From NCBI RefSeq assembly GCF_002864045.1, contig NZ_PJPV01000024.1:31469-95468 (forward strand): a DNA stretch of 64,000 nt, given 5' to 3'. Below the pieces are notes generated by a model, which was given only the letters and a program-made list of their open reading frames with translations, searched no databases and was not told the DNA's origin. The DNA comes from Endozoicomonas acroporae. GTDB taxonomy: Bacteria; Pseudomonadota; Gammaproteobacteria; Pseudomonadales; Endozoicomonadaceae. This document shows positions 37,886 to 45,517 of this stretch, in pieces. Position 1 is the stretch's first letter, and the number at the start of each line of letters is the position of its first letter. The translations under genes were made by a program, and so were the position numbers.

Positions 37886-38389
37886 TTGATGGATTGCCTG
37901 ATTCTGTCTTCGGTCAGACATTCCCCCAGGAAAATTCATCAGCCAGTTTTTTCTCAGCCATCATTACGTACAGTTACTATTGATGGTCTGTTCAATAAAG
38001 ACACACAAGCGCAAGTTACCACTGAAACTATTGAGTTTAAAGCTCCTGAATCACCCCGTTTTGTTGCAACTGTGCCCTTCTCGCTTGCAGAAGCTCACGG
38101 GCAGTCGGGGAAATCGACAGTTTCCACACGAGCCCGGGCACAGCCCGAGAAGCGAAAAGCTTCCAAACGAGCCTGGGCACAGTCCGAGCAAGGGAAGGCT
38201 TCCAAACGCGCCTGGGCACAGTCCGAGAAAGGTAAGGCTTCGCTGAAGGCTTATGCACAGTTGGAGAAACGGAAGGCTTATGTTAAGGCTTACTACAAAG
38301 TTCTCAGGAAGACCGGTGATAAAGAACAAGCAAGAATCGCTGCTAATCAAGTTGCCGACTTTATAAAAGAATCGAATAAAAAAAAATAA
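37886..38389 (+). pseudogene. Frameshifted paralogue of the KGKA-repeat protein
   Basis: The 167-codon frame shares FSQPSLR, the spacer before the repeats and the C terminus KVLRKTGDKEQARIA with the intact gene at 38596. It has only about four 13-residue units (AWAQSEQGKASKR, AWAQSEKGKASLK). Upstream, in a different frame, GQTFPQENSSASFFSAI parallels the intact KLPPENSLTVFSQPS. The switch lies at the T-run near 37945, consistent with a one-base insertion. The original start is therefore upstream and the gene is probably broken. Confidence 0.65.
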
Positions 38390-38481
38390 TAAGATTAAAT
38401 CAACCTCTATTTCTCCCATGCCCGCTTTCAAGGCATTTTACATCGTTATTGCTGATATCCATATCAATTATTTATGCATTT

Positions 38482-38510
38482 TTGACACAAATAGCAAACA
38501 GCTTTAATCT
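38482..38510 (+). promoter_or_regulatory. Candidate promoter of the KGKA-repeat gene
   Basis: TTGACA at 38482-38487 is followed after 17 bases by TAATCT at 38505-38510. It is followed at once by GGGAACTTTTATAAAGA (38514-38530), an element also found upstream of the 39850 gene. The -35 is perfect and the -10 weak. Confidence 0.45.
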
Positions 38511-38564
38511 GAAGGGAACTTTTATAAAGAATGAGAGGTCTTAAGCTTTAATTCAATATATCAA

Positions 38565-38595
38565 TAATTCACTAATTCACTAATTCACTAATTCA
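38565..38595 (+). repeat. Octanucleotide tandem repeat directly before a start codon
   Basis: TAATTCAC is repeated three times, plus TAATTCA, ending immediately at the ATG of the KGKA-repeat gene. No Shine-Dalgarno sequence is present between the repeat and the start. Copy-number change would alter the leader length, not the reading frame. Confidence 0.8.
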
Positions 38596-39624
38596 ATGTA
38601 CATACCCGATTCAGACTCAATTTTCACTTCTGACTACTCATGGTTACAGGCGTTTCTGGATGCACACTCAATACCAAATGATCCTGTCGATACACAGCCA
38701 ACTATGGCTGGCCACTCTATACATACATCTGACTCCTTCTATGATGGGTATTTAAATCAGGATGCAATAGATCTGGACACACTGCCGACTCCACATTCAC
38801 TGAGTGATTTTTCAATTTCTCATTTACCATCCACAACAAATTTTGAGCAAATAACCCATAAGTTACCTCCGGAAAATTCATTAACTGTTTTTTCTCAGCC
38901 ATCATTACGTCCAGTTGCTAAAGTTGATCCGTTACATAAAGACCCTCAAGAGCAAGTTACCATTGAAACCAGTCAGTTTAAAGCACATGAATCGTCCGGT
39001 TCTGATGAACCTCGGCCCCTCGCGCTCACTGTACCTCATGAGCAATCCGGGAAAATCAAGGTTGCCAAAGCCCGGGCACAGTCCGAGAAAGAGAAGGATC
39101 GCTGGAAGGCTTACGAGCAGTCCGAGAAAGGGAAGGCTGTCAGGAAGGCTTACCAGCAGTCTGAGAGAGGGAAGGCTGTCAAGAAGGCTTACGAGCAGTC
39201 CGAAAAAGGAAAGGCTCACCGGAAGGCTTATCTTGATTCCGAGAAAGGGAAGGCTGCCAGGAAAGCTCACGCATTGTCCAAAAAAGGAAAGGATTACCAG
39301 AGAGCTTACAGACAATCCGAGAAAGGGAAGGCTGTCAAGAAGGCTTACCAGCAGTCTGAGAGAGGGAAGGCTGTCAAGAGGACTTACCAGCAGTCCGAGA
39401 AAGGGAAGGCTGTCACGAAGACTTACCTGCAGTCCGAGAAAGGGAAGGCTGCCAAGAGGGCTTACGAAAAGACCGGGCAACGGAAGGCTTATATTCAGGC
39501 TTACTACAAAGTTCTCAGGAAGACCGGTGATAAAGAACAAGCAAAAATCGCTGGTAAGCAAGCTGCCGCCCTGGTAAGGAATAAAGCAAAAAATAATGGG
39601 CTTGAATCTACCTCTATGCCCTGA
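38596..39624 (+). CDS. KGKA 13-residue tandem-repeat protein
   Basis: The 342-residue product has an acidic, polar N-terminal third (about residues 1-155). About eleven 13-residue units follow at about 158-300 with consensus AYQQSEKGKAVKK, strongly basic and helical in pattern. The conserved end is YYKVLRKTGDKEQAKIAG. The repeat is in the DNA as 39-base units. A nucleic-acid-binding or host-directed role is plausible from the charge but not shown. There is no signal peptide. It heads a run of eukaryote-like genes and has a shorter, broken paralogue just upstream. I know of no characterised function. Confidence 0.75.
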   Translation: MYIPDSDSIFTSDYSWLQAFLDAHSIPNDPVDTQPTMAGHSIHTSDSFYDGYLNQDAIDLDTLPTPHSLSDFSISHLPSTTNFEQITHKLPPENSLTVFSQPSLRPVAKVDPLHKDPQEQVTIETSQFKAHESSGSDEPRPLALTVPHEQSGKIKVAKARAQSEKEKDRWKAYEQSEKGKAVRKAYQQSERGKAVKKAYEQSEKGKAHRKAYLDSEKGKAARKAHALSKKGKDYQRAYRQSEKGKAVKKAYQQSERGKAVKRTYQQSEKGKAVTKTYLQSEKGKAAKRAYEKTGQRKAYIQAYYKVLRKTGDKEQAKIAGKQAAALVRNKAKNNGLESTSMP

Positions 39625-39630
39625 AAGAGG

Positions 39631-39666
39631 TAAGTAGTTAACCAAATGAAATCATATATTTCTGAC
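39631..39666. repeat. Solo end of the 165-bp MITE
   Basis: TAAGTAGTTAACCAAATGAA and the following ATCATATATTTCTGAC match the reverse complement of the 3' end of the 165-bp element with about two mismatches. The remainder of the element is absent, so this is a remnant directly after the KGKA-repeat gene. Confidence 0.65.
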
Positions 39667-39784
39667 TAAGAAATACTCGCTTACGGCATGGGATGAGTCT
39701 TTACCGGGCAGGAGCCGAACCTGCTTTCAACGAATGATTTCAGCTCATGGAGCCTCACACATCCTTGGGCTTAGGGCCTGTCAT

Positions 39785-39803
39785 GAAGGAACTTTTATAA
39801 AGA
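39785..39803 (+). promoter_or_regulatory. Upstream element shared with the KGKA-repeat gene
   Basis: GAAGGAACTTTTATAAAGA here matches GAAGGGAACTTTTATAAAGA at 38511-38530 with a single-base difference. Both copies lie 45-65 bases before a start codon that lacks a Shine-Dalgarno site. It may be a common promoter or leader element; the function is unknown. Confidence 0.4.
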
Positions 39804-39849
39804 GAAGTGATCAGTAATCATAAGTATTATTGAGTAATTCAGTCATCCC

Positions 39850-40368
39850 ATGTTGAGCAATAACAATAATTTACGACAAATCTGTTTTTGCGGCCTCCTT
39901 GGCTTGGCTCCTGTCGCCCATACTCAGGCCAATGATCAATCACGCCCTGCCTTTTATCAACAAATTCCTGTTTCTTTAGCTTCCCCTCAGCCAGACAATT
40001 TAACTAACCAGTCGGAAAGGTTATCCAGACGCAATCCAGCGGCAAAAGACTCCAAGGGTAAAAAATTTACATGTAGCCGTAAAGGGTGTGGTGAAACATT
40101 CAAATTTGATTATAAACGTTGCCTACACGAGAGATCGATTCACCTGATTACAAAAAACTATAAATGCCACGTATGTAAAAAACGGTTTACTCAAAAATCT
40201 GGTTTAAAAAGACATGCCAATGTCCACTCTGGGGTTAAACCATATCTTTGCCTGATATGCGTTAAATCTTTTTCTCAATCTTCTAACTTATATACTCATA
40301 TAAAAAACTGCCATCAGATTCAGCCTGTAAATCATGATAACTGGGTTAAAATTGAGGAACATGGGTAA
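39850..40368 (+). CDS. Three-finger C2H2 zinc-finger protein with signal-like N terminus
   Basis: The 172-residue product carries three classical zinc fingers at about residues 74-157. Finger 1 is C-x4-C-x12-H-x4-H (CSRKGCGETF...HERSIH), finger 2 is C-x2-C-x12-H-x3-H (CHVCKKRFTQKSGLKRHANVH) and finger 3 is CLICVKSFSQSSNLYTH. HSGVKPY is a eukaryote-style linker. The N terminus (CFCGLLGLAPVAHTQAND) looks like a weak signal peptide. This domain is common in animals and rare in bacteria, pointing to transfer and a possible DNA-binding effector. It is 22 bases before the GDSL gene. Confidence 0.82.
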   Translation: MLSNNNNLRQICFCGLLGLAPVAHTQANDQSRPAFYQQIPVSLASPQPDNLTNQSERLSRRNPAAKDSKGKKFTCSRKGCGETFKFDYKRCLHERSIHLITKNYKCHVCKKRFTQKSGLKRHANVHSGVKPYLCLICVKSFSQSSNLYTHIKNCHQIQPVNHDNWVKIEEHG

Positions 40369-40390
40369 GTAGTTCAGTCAGGGCCAGACC

Positions 40391-42160
40391 ATGAAAACCT
40401 GTTGGTATACACTGATCCCCTGCTGCCTGGTTTTGTTTTCCCTGCAAACCAGTGCGCACCATGAGCCGAATATAAGCAGTCCTGTAGTAATCAAACCTGA
40501 GCCATGGAGCCCCCATACCTTACTGGTATTTGGGGACAGCCTCTCAGACAGTCATGGTGATGATTTTCATACACCTGATTCAGCGCTTTCTACCTTCAAT
40601 CTGCTGAAAACCCTGAGGGGGGATTTCAACCCGATGGTCGAAGAGCCACCCATTGATCTGAGCCAGTTCTTCTCCCGCGCCAGCAGCATCCGGAATATTA
40701 AACAAACATTTGCACTTTATCGGATAGAACTTCAGGCAGAAAAACGGGAACAAAGCTTTATCCGGCGGCTAATGACCGGGTTGGAAGAGCATGCCGTGAA
40801 CCAGCTGGAATCACTGCTGACGAACATACTGGCAGGCCTTGAATACATGGAACAGAAGCTGGACAGTCCACTGCTGGGGGCGGTACAACGCACCACCCGT
40901 TTTCTCCGCACTATTCAGCATTCCTATATTGCCCGTCAGATGCCCTCCATCAAAAGTATCAGCAGACTTCTGGCCAATAAGACCGAGGCCCTGGGTGAAA
41001 TTATCAGGTCAGACCTGTTCTCTATGATTCCTGCCATGGCTGAAGAGACCTTACTGTCAACCACCAGCCAGTTTGCAGACCAGATCCCTCTCCTGCCGGA
41101 CAGCCAGCACTACGAAGAAGGGAAGTGGACCACCGGCAGAGAGATGGATTTGATGTGGCCCGAGGTGCTGGTCAGAATGATGTCATACCCGAATCAGCAC
41201 AAAGTGAACCTTGACAACCGGGCCATGGCAGGCAGCTGGATACTCTGTGCTGAAAGTAAGCTGGGCAGACCCGGTGCCTTCCTGAGTTCTGTGGAGGGGG
41301 TCATGGATGCTGTTGTCACGCTCTTTCAGGGCAGCCTTATACCCCCTTGCGAGGGTCTGATTGTGCAGTCCTATCTGAATGAGCGCAATGGCAAGGTCGG
41401 TAAAGACACTTCCAGCCCACTGATCCTGCCGGACACCCTGGTGGTCTTTTTTAATGGCGGTAATGATTTCCTGAATAACTGGCAGGAACCTGACGATATT
41501 GCCCAGGAACAGGCACAGGATATTTACAATGTGCTGCAAGCTGGTGCTCAGCGGGTTATCGTGTTTTCACTGCCCGATATCACTTCCACGCCCAGGTTTC
41601 TTAACGCCCCCGAACGACAGGAGCTGCATGAAAAATGGCGGGTATACAATGCCAGCCTGAGTATGAGAATCAACCTGCTAAGGAAAGCATTTCCTCAGCA
41701 CTCTGGTTATCGTGTCATGAAAATTGATGGTGAAGAAGTGTTTGAAGTTCTGCGACAAGATCCTCAATGGGATTTTGTGCACCCTATTCTGAATATTCCG
41801 ATACCGGGTATAGATGACGATGGAGAGGTTGAATTAGATCGCCGGGCCCTTATTGCACAAAAGCGAAAAGAGGCTGAACAGCAGCGCAACATTATTACCC
41901 GGGAACTGCTAAACAATGCGGCATTTGATGACAGCTGGCACCCCGTCCGCAATCATTTGTCTCAGATAGCTCCGGGCAAAACAGCATTTTACAGCGACAG
42001 TGTGCATCCGAGTGCAGAGGCCCATTATGCCATTGCAGAACAAGTGTGTCAGATCCTGGAAGACCGGTTTAACATTCCCTGCGATACCAGCAACTACCCT
42101 GAGGCACTGGCCATAAAAGAGGCACAAGATCGCAAACATCAATTGGTTTTAAGTAATTAA
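40391..42160 (+). CDS. Secreted GDSL/SGNH lipase or esterase
   Basis: The 589-residue product has a signal peptide (MKTCWYTLIPCCLVLFSLQT, cleavage near SAHH). Block I is LLVFGDSLSD with catalytic Ser at about residue 50, block III is FFNGGNDF near residue 356, and block V is DSVHPSAEAHY with the Asp-His pair near residues 536-539. A helical insert of about 200 residues between blocks I and III is unusual. Relatives include secreted phospholipase/acyltransferases such as those of Vibrio and Aeromonas. It could act on host lipids; the substrate is inferred. It is closely spaced after the zinc-finger gene. Confidence 0.85.
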   Translation: MKTCWYTLIPCCLVLFSLQTSAHHEPNISSPVVIKPEPWSPHTLLVFGDSLSDSHGDDFHTPDSALSTFNLLKTLRGDFNPMVEEPPIDLSQFFSRASSIRNIKQTFALYRIELQAEKREQSFIRRLMTGLEEHAVNQLESLLTNILAGLEYMEQKLDSPLLGAVQRTTRFLRTIQHSYIARQMPSIKSISRLLANKTEALGEIIRSDLFSMIPAMAEETLLSTTSQFADQIPLLPDSQHYEEGKWTTGREMDLMWPEVLVRMMSYPNQHKVNLDNRAMAGSWILCAESKLGRPGAFLSSVEGVMDAVVTLFQGSLIPPCEGLIVQSYLNERNGKVGKDTSSPLILPDTLVVFFNGGNDFLNNWQEPDDIAQEQAQDIYNVLQAGAQRVIVFSLPDITSTPRFLNAPERQELHEKWRVYNASLSMRINLLRKAFPQHSGYRVMKIDGEEVFEVLRQDPQWDFVHPILNIPIPGIDDDGEVELDRRALIAQKRKEAEQQRNIITRELLNNAAFDDSWHPVRNHLSQIAPGKTAFYSDSVHPSAEAHYAIAEQVCQILEDRFNIPCDTSNYPEALAIKEAQDRKHQLVLSN

Positions 42161-42291
42161 TGCCAGGAGGCTGAAAACGATTGCTCTGACAACCAGGGCA
42201 GATAAAACCGACAATACTCGACTTGACATTTATTATTACTGGGCTTTTATAGTGACATTGTGCGAGTTGATTAAGACTATCCGATTACAAA

Positions 42292-43323
42292 ATGCGAGCA
42301 TGTCAAGGTAATCCTCAATTTGATCAATACAGTAGTAGATCAATTAGCAGGCCAGGGTCCCAGCGTCAGAATGATGTTGGTACATGGCATACTAATTCAG
42401 TTTCTGTAGAAGAGAATGTAGCCCACTCTATTCAAGCCTTACCTGAGGGGGGCAAGCAGGAACCAGCAACAACATCAGCAACAAAGCCATTAGAAGACAG
42501 GCAAATATCACAAAGCTTTCAGGTAACACATTCCCCGGATGGGAACGCTGCAAGGTGTCCGGTTACCCCTGTCTTTGTTGAATCAAAGGGGCAGAGGTAC
42601 AAGCTGATGCAACTGCCCGACTTCGTTAAACTGCGTGACTTCGCCGGGAGCCAGGATGGCAAGTGGACAAAAGTCTATGAGGATAGCCAGAAAGCTCTTC
42701 TCGTGGAGTCCAGGCCAGAGGATCTGAAGCCTGGTGAGAAAGGCACCGGATTCAACATTGTCCGTGCAACTGTCCAGTGGGAGGATATTAATCCCGAAAC
42801 GCTGTTCAACACACTGCATGATGCAGACTACCGCAAAACCTGGGACAAGAAGATGGTTGAGGGGCGCAACATCTGCCAGCTGGATCCCCGGAATGACATT
42901 GGATACTACGCAGTGCAACCCCTTTGGCCGATCTCGAAACGTGATTTCTGCAACATGCGCTCCTGGATGGAGTTTACCAACGGTGAGTATATCATTATGA
43001 ACCACAGCGTGGACCATACAGACTGTCCTGAGCGGGAAGGATTTGTGAGGGCTCGCTCATTTATCACTGGGTATTACATGATACCGACCCATTGTGGCGG
43101 GACTAAACTGATATTTATCTCGCACTCTGATCCAAAGGGTTTCATACCGGCGTGGCTGGTTAACAATCTCTTGGGCAAGGTGATTCCAGACACTATTACT
43201 AACTTGCATGATTGTGCCCTGAAATACGACACCTGGGCTTCAGAGAACCATGGCTCTGATACAAAATATAAATGGCGTACACCAAAGATCGACTGGAACG
43301 ACTTTACCCGGGAAGTATTATGA
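42292..43323 (+). CDS. Eukaryote-like START lipid-transfer domain protein (STARD10/PCTP-like)
   Basis: The 343-residue product has a low-complexity N-terminal 100 residues and then a START domain at about 110-325. Recognisable blocks are LHDADYRKTWDKKMVEG, PLWPISKRDFCNMRSW, GEYIIMNHSVDHT, RARSFITGYYMIPT and SDPKGFIPAWLVNN. These parallel animal STARD10 and PCTP, which bind phosphatidylcholine or ethanolamine. Bacterial SRPBCC proteins usually lack these specific blocks. No signal peptide is present, and there is no clear Shine-Dalgarno site before the ATG. I infer horizontal acquisition from an animal; the lipid ligand is unknown. Confidence 0.85.
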   Translation: MRACQGNPQFDQYSSRSISRPGSQRQNDVGTWHTNSVSVEENVAHSIQALPEGGKQEPATTSATKPLEDRQISQSFQVTHSPDGNAARCPVTPVFVESKGQRYKLMQLPDFVKLRDFAGSQDGKWTKVYEDSQKALLVESRPEDLKPGEKGTGFNIVRATVQWEDINPETLFNTLHDADYRKTWDKKMVEGRNICQLDPRNDIGYYAVQPLWPISKRDFCNMRSWMEFTNGEYIIMNHSVDHTDCPEREGFVRARSFITGYYMIPTHCGGTKLIFISHSDPKGFIPAWLVNNLLGKVIPDTITNLHDCALKYDTWASENHGSDTKYKWRTPKIDWNDFTREVL

Positions 43324-43390
43324 TGACTGATCCTTATAAATCCATTAGTGTTATTTTAGATTTGGCTCCATGGCAAACCTCTTACCAAGT

Positions 43391-44245
43391 TCACGAATTC
43401 TTATTTAAATGATGACGCTCATGTAATTTCATATTTTTCCTTGTGATAAATCTCCTGCCGCAATCCACAAACTCACATTTATATGGTCTCTCACCCGTAT
43501 GAAGGCATTGGTGTACTTTCAGATTTTGCCTTGTGGCAAACTTCTTATTGCAACCCACATACTCACATTTATGTGGTTTCTCACCCGTATGAATGCGCTT
43601 GTGTATTTTTAGATCATGCTTCTTGGCAAATGCTTTTATGCAACCCTCAAAATCACATTTATACGGCTTATGCCCTGTATGAACGGATTGGTGTGATTTC
43701 AGATCATAATTCCTGGTAAATGCTTTGCTGCAACCGGCAAAATCACATTTAAACGGCTTCAGCCCTTGATGAGTAAGTTGGTGTATTTTCATATTATTGC
43801 TTCGAGTAAATGTTTTACCACAACCATCCCATCTACATCGATAAGTTTTTCTTTCTTTTAATGGCAGGGCTACTTTACTGGGCGGCTGGTACTCCTGTTC
43901 ACTGGTCTGTGAGTTTTGCCCATAACATTCAGCCAAGGGGTAAAACCCGTAGCGTTGACTGTTCTGACCCGGTCCTGAAAACAGTTGACCCTGTCTGCCA
44001 GAAAACTGGTTTGCACGGGTGGTTAATGTGCATATTTTCTCGCTGAAGTCTTGAGTCACACGCTTTTCTTCGCCGGGCTGACGTTTTATGCCAGAGTAAA
44101 AAGGCTTGTCTTGAACTCTTACCTGTCGGTTAAAAGATGTTGAAACCGATGCGGTTTGCCCGGCAATGGCCTTGGTTGCTAAAAATTGAGCGATAAGTTC
44201 AACTTTTGAGCCGGGCCGGTTAGCCGTAACATTTAATGAATTCAT
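43391..44245 (-). CDS. Five-finger C2H2 zinc-finger protein
   Basis: The 284-residue product has an unstructured N-terminal half and five consecutive C2H2 fingers at about residues 135-280. All five have C-x4-C-x12-H-x3-H spacing, for example CRWDGCGKTFTRSNNMKIH. Linkers include HTGEKPHK and HTGERPYK, the canonical animal form. Multi-finger arrays with TGEKP linkers bind specific DNA in eukaryotes; a bacterial copy suggests transfer and a nuclear-acting effector. It is on the opposite strand to the START gene. No secretion signal is visible. Confidence 0.9.
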   Translation of the reverse strand: MNSLNVTANRPGSKVELIAQFLATKAIAGQTASVSTSFNRQVRVQDKPFYSGIKRQPGEEKRVTQDFSEKICTLTTRANQFSGRQGQLFSGPGQNSQRYGFYPLAECYGQNSQTSEQEYQPPSKVALPLKERKTYRCRWDGCGKTFTRSNNMKIHQLTHQGLKPFKCDFAGCSKAFTRNYDLKSHQSVHTGHKPYKCDFEGCIKAFAKKHDLKIHKRIHTGEKPHKCEYVGCNKKFATRQNLKVHQCLHTGERPYKCEFVDCGRRFITRKNMKLHERHHLNKNS

Positions 44246-44434
44246 GAATTTGTCATCTTTATTTGATTGATACTTGAATTATGACATATTCATGGTTGTA
44301 TGGTTGCATGATGCTTCATCCGGAATATGGATAAAACATCCGACTCCAGGAGGCTGCATTGAAAAGTAATGATGCCCGCTTTTGCATGCATCATTACGTC
44401 CCATCAAAACAATTTTCAGGCGTGCATTTCCGGA

Positions 44435-44857
44435 TCAAATAAGCTGACCATTGACGGATATCTGAACATCAATGTTGCCACGGACGGCATTAGAGTATGG
44501 ACACACCTGATGTGCAACCCGAACCAGTTCCAAAGACTGCTCCCGGGGTAAATCCAGGTTTACTGTCAGACTGACAGTGAGTGCAAAGCCACCGCTGCCA
44601 TTCGGGCCAATGCCCACTTCGGATGTGACCGGGGCAGCTTGCAAAGCCACCTTGCTTTCACGGGCAACATGAAGAATGGCGTTTGAGAAGCAGGCAGCGT
44701 AACCCGCAGCAAACAGCTGCTCAGGATTCGTCGCCGCACCAGTACCACCCATTTCTTTTGGGTAGGACAGCTCCAGACTTAATATACCATCGTCTGTTTT
44801 TACCTGCCCGTTACGACCAGCCAGAGCAGTTGCCTGAGTTTTGTAGATAGAAGTCAT
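44435..44857 (-). CDS. ohr: Organic hydroperoxide resistance protein
   Basis: The 140-residue product has the Ohr/OsmC fold with reactive cysteines in GYAACFSNAILH and HQVCPYSNAVRGN. The N-terminal block is YKTQATALAGRNGQVKTDDG. It reduces organic peroxides with a dihydrolipoyl partner in the cytoplasm. It is divergent from the MarR-type regulator gene, with a shared palindrome between them. Confidence 0.95.
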   Translation of the reverse strand: MTSIYKTQATALAGRNGQVKTDDGILSLELSYPKEMGGTGAATNPEQLFAAGYAACFSNAILHVARESKVALQAAPVTSEVGIGPNGSGGFALTVSLTVNLDLPREQSLELVRVAHQVCPYSNAVRGNIDVQISVNGQLI

Positions 44858-44878
44858 GGTAATATCCTTTGCTATTTA

Positions 44879-44907
44879 TATTGCAAACAACTTAATTGTT
44901 GGCAATA
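44879..44907. promoter_or_regulatory. OhrR operator between ohr and ohrR
   Basis: TATTGCAAACAA, CTTAA and TTGTTGGCAATA form a near-perfect 29-base palindrome with one mismatch. It lies 22 bases upstream of ohr, in the divergent region. Its position and TTGC-AACAA half-sites fit an OhrR-type operator. A TTG inside it was rejected as the regulator start. Confidence 0.75.
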
Positions 44908-44970
44908 TTTTATCTAAAAAAGAGCGAAAGACAAGTATATTGTGTGCAATTTATTTTATGGGTGCGACTG

Positions 44971-45426
44971 ATGGCTCTCTGTGAACAGAAAACTCAACTC
45001 TCTGCGGAAGAGCACATGTTGCTCGATCATCAGGTGTGTTTTCCGCTTTATAGTGCATCAAACGCCGTGGTTCGGACTTATCGTCCATTACTGGATAAGC
45101 TGGATCTGACGTATGCCCAATATCTGGTGATGATGGTGTTGTGGGAAAATGATGGCATCAGTGTCAAGGATATTGGCGCAAGACTGCATCTGGATTCTGG
45201 CACATTAACCCCTCTTTTGAAGCGACTGGAGGGCAAGGGCTTGGTTGAACGTGGACGCAGTGAGCAGGACGAACGCGTGCGCGTGTTAAAACTGACTGAG
45301 GAAGGAACCGGATTAAAAAAAGAGGCGTTGCAGGTGCCTGCTCAAATGAAATGTAAAATCCAGCTTGACCTTGATGAATTAATCACTTTAAAAAAGCTGT
45401 GCGAAAAAATAGTTGCAACGCTGTAG
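44971..45426 (+). CDS. ohrR: MarR-family organic peroxide sensor OhrR
   Basis: The start at 44971 (MALCEQKTQLSAEEHML) gives about 151 residues. An upstream in-frame extension begins within the operator and is rejected. The peroxide-sensing cysteine sits in LDHQVCFPLYSAS. The winged helix follows (YLVMMVLWENDGISVKDIG, LDSGTLTPLLKRLE). A second cysteine in QMKCKIQLD or KKLCEKIV may make it the two-cysteine type. It should repress ohr until organic peroxide oxidises it. Confidence 0.93.
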   Translation: MALCEQKTQLSAEEHMLLDHQVCFPLYSASNAVVRTYRPLLDKLDLTYAQYLVMMVLWENDGISVKDIGARLHLDSGTLTPLLKRLEGKGLVERGRSEQDERVRVLKLTEEGTGLKKEALQVPAQMKCKIQLDLDELITLKKLCEKIVATL

Positions 45427-45517
45427 AACATTAATGCAAAAAAGGCCTGACACCCCTGCAATGCACACTCTCTGCCCGGGAAAGACATACCAGTGCCTTC
45501 AGGATGTGACACAACCG

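Noticed and set aside
37717..37983. Separate 88-codon gene overlapping the KGKA paralogue
   Set aside because: Its 3' part is the displaced frame of the broken paralogue and its 5' part overlaps the anmK end with no ribosome site.
39061..39500. CRISPR-like periodic repeat
   Set aside because: The 39-base periodicity is a coding repeat of 13 residues with no unique spacers and an intact reading frame.
44896..44970. Upstream TTG start for ohrR
   Set aside because: The TTG lies inside the operator palindrome and the extra residues have no counterpart in OhrR proteins.
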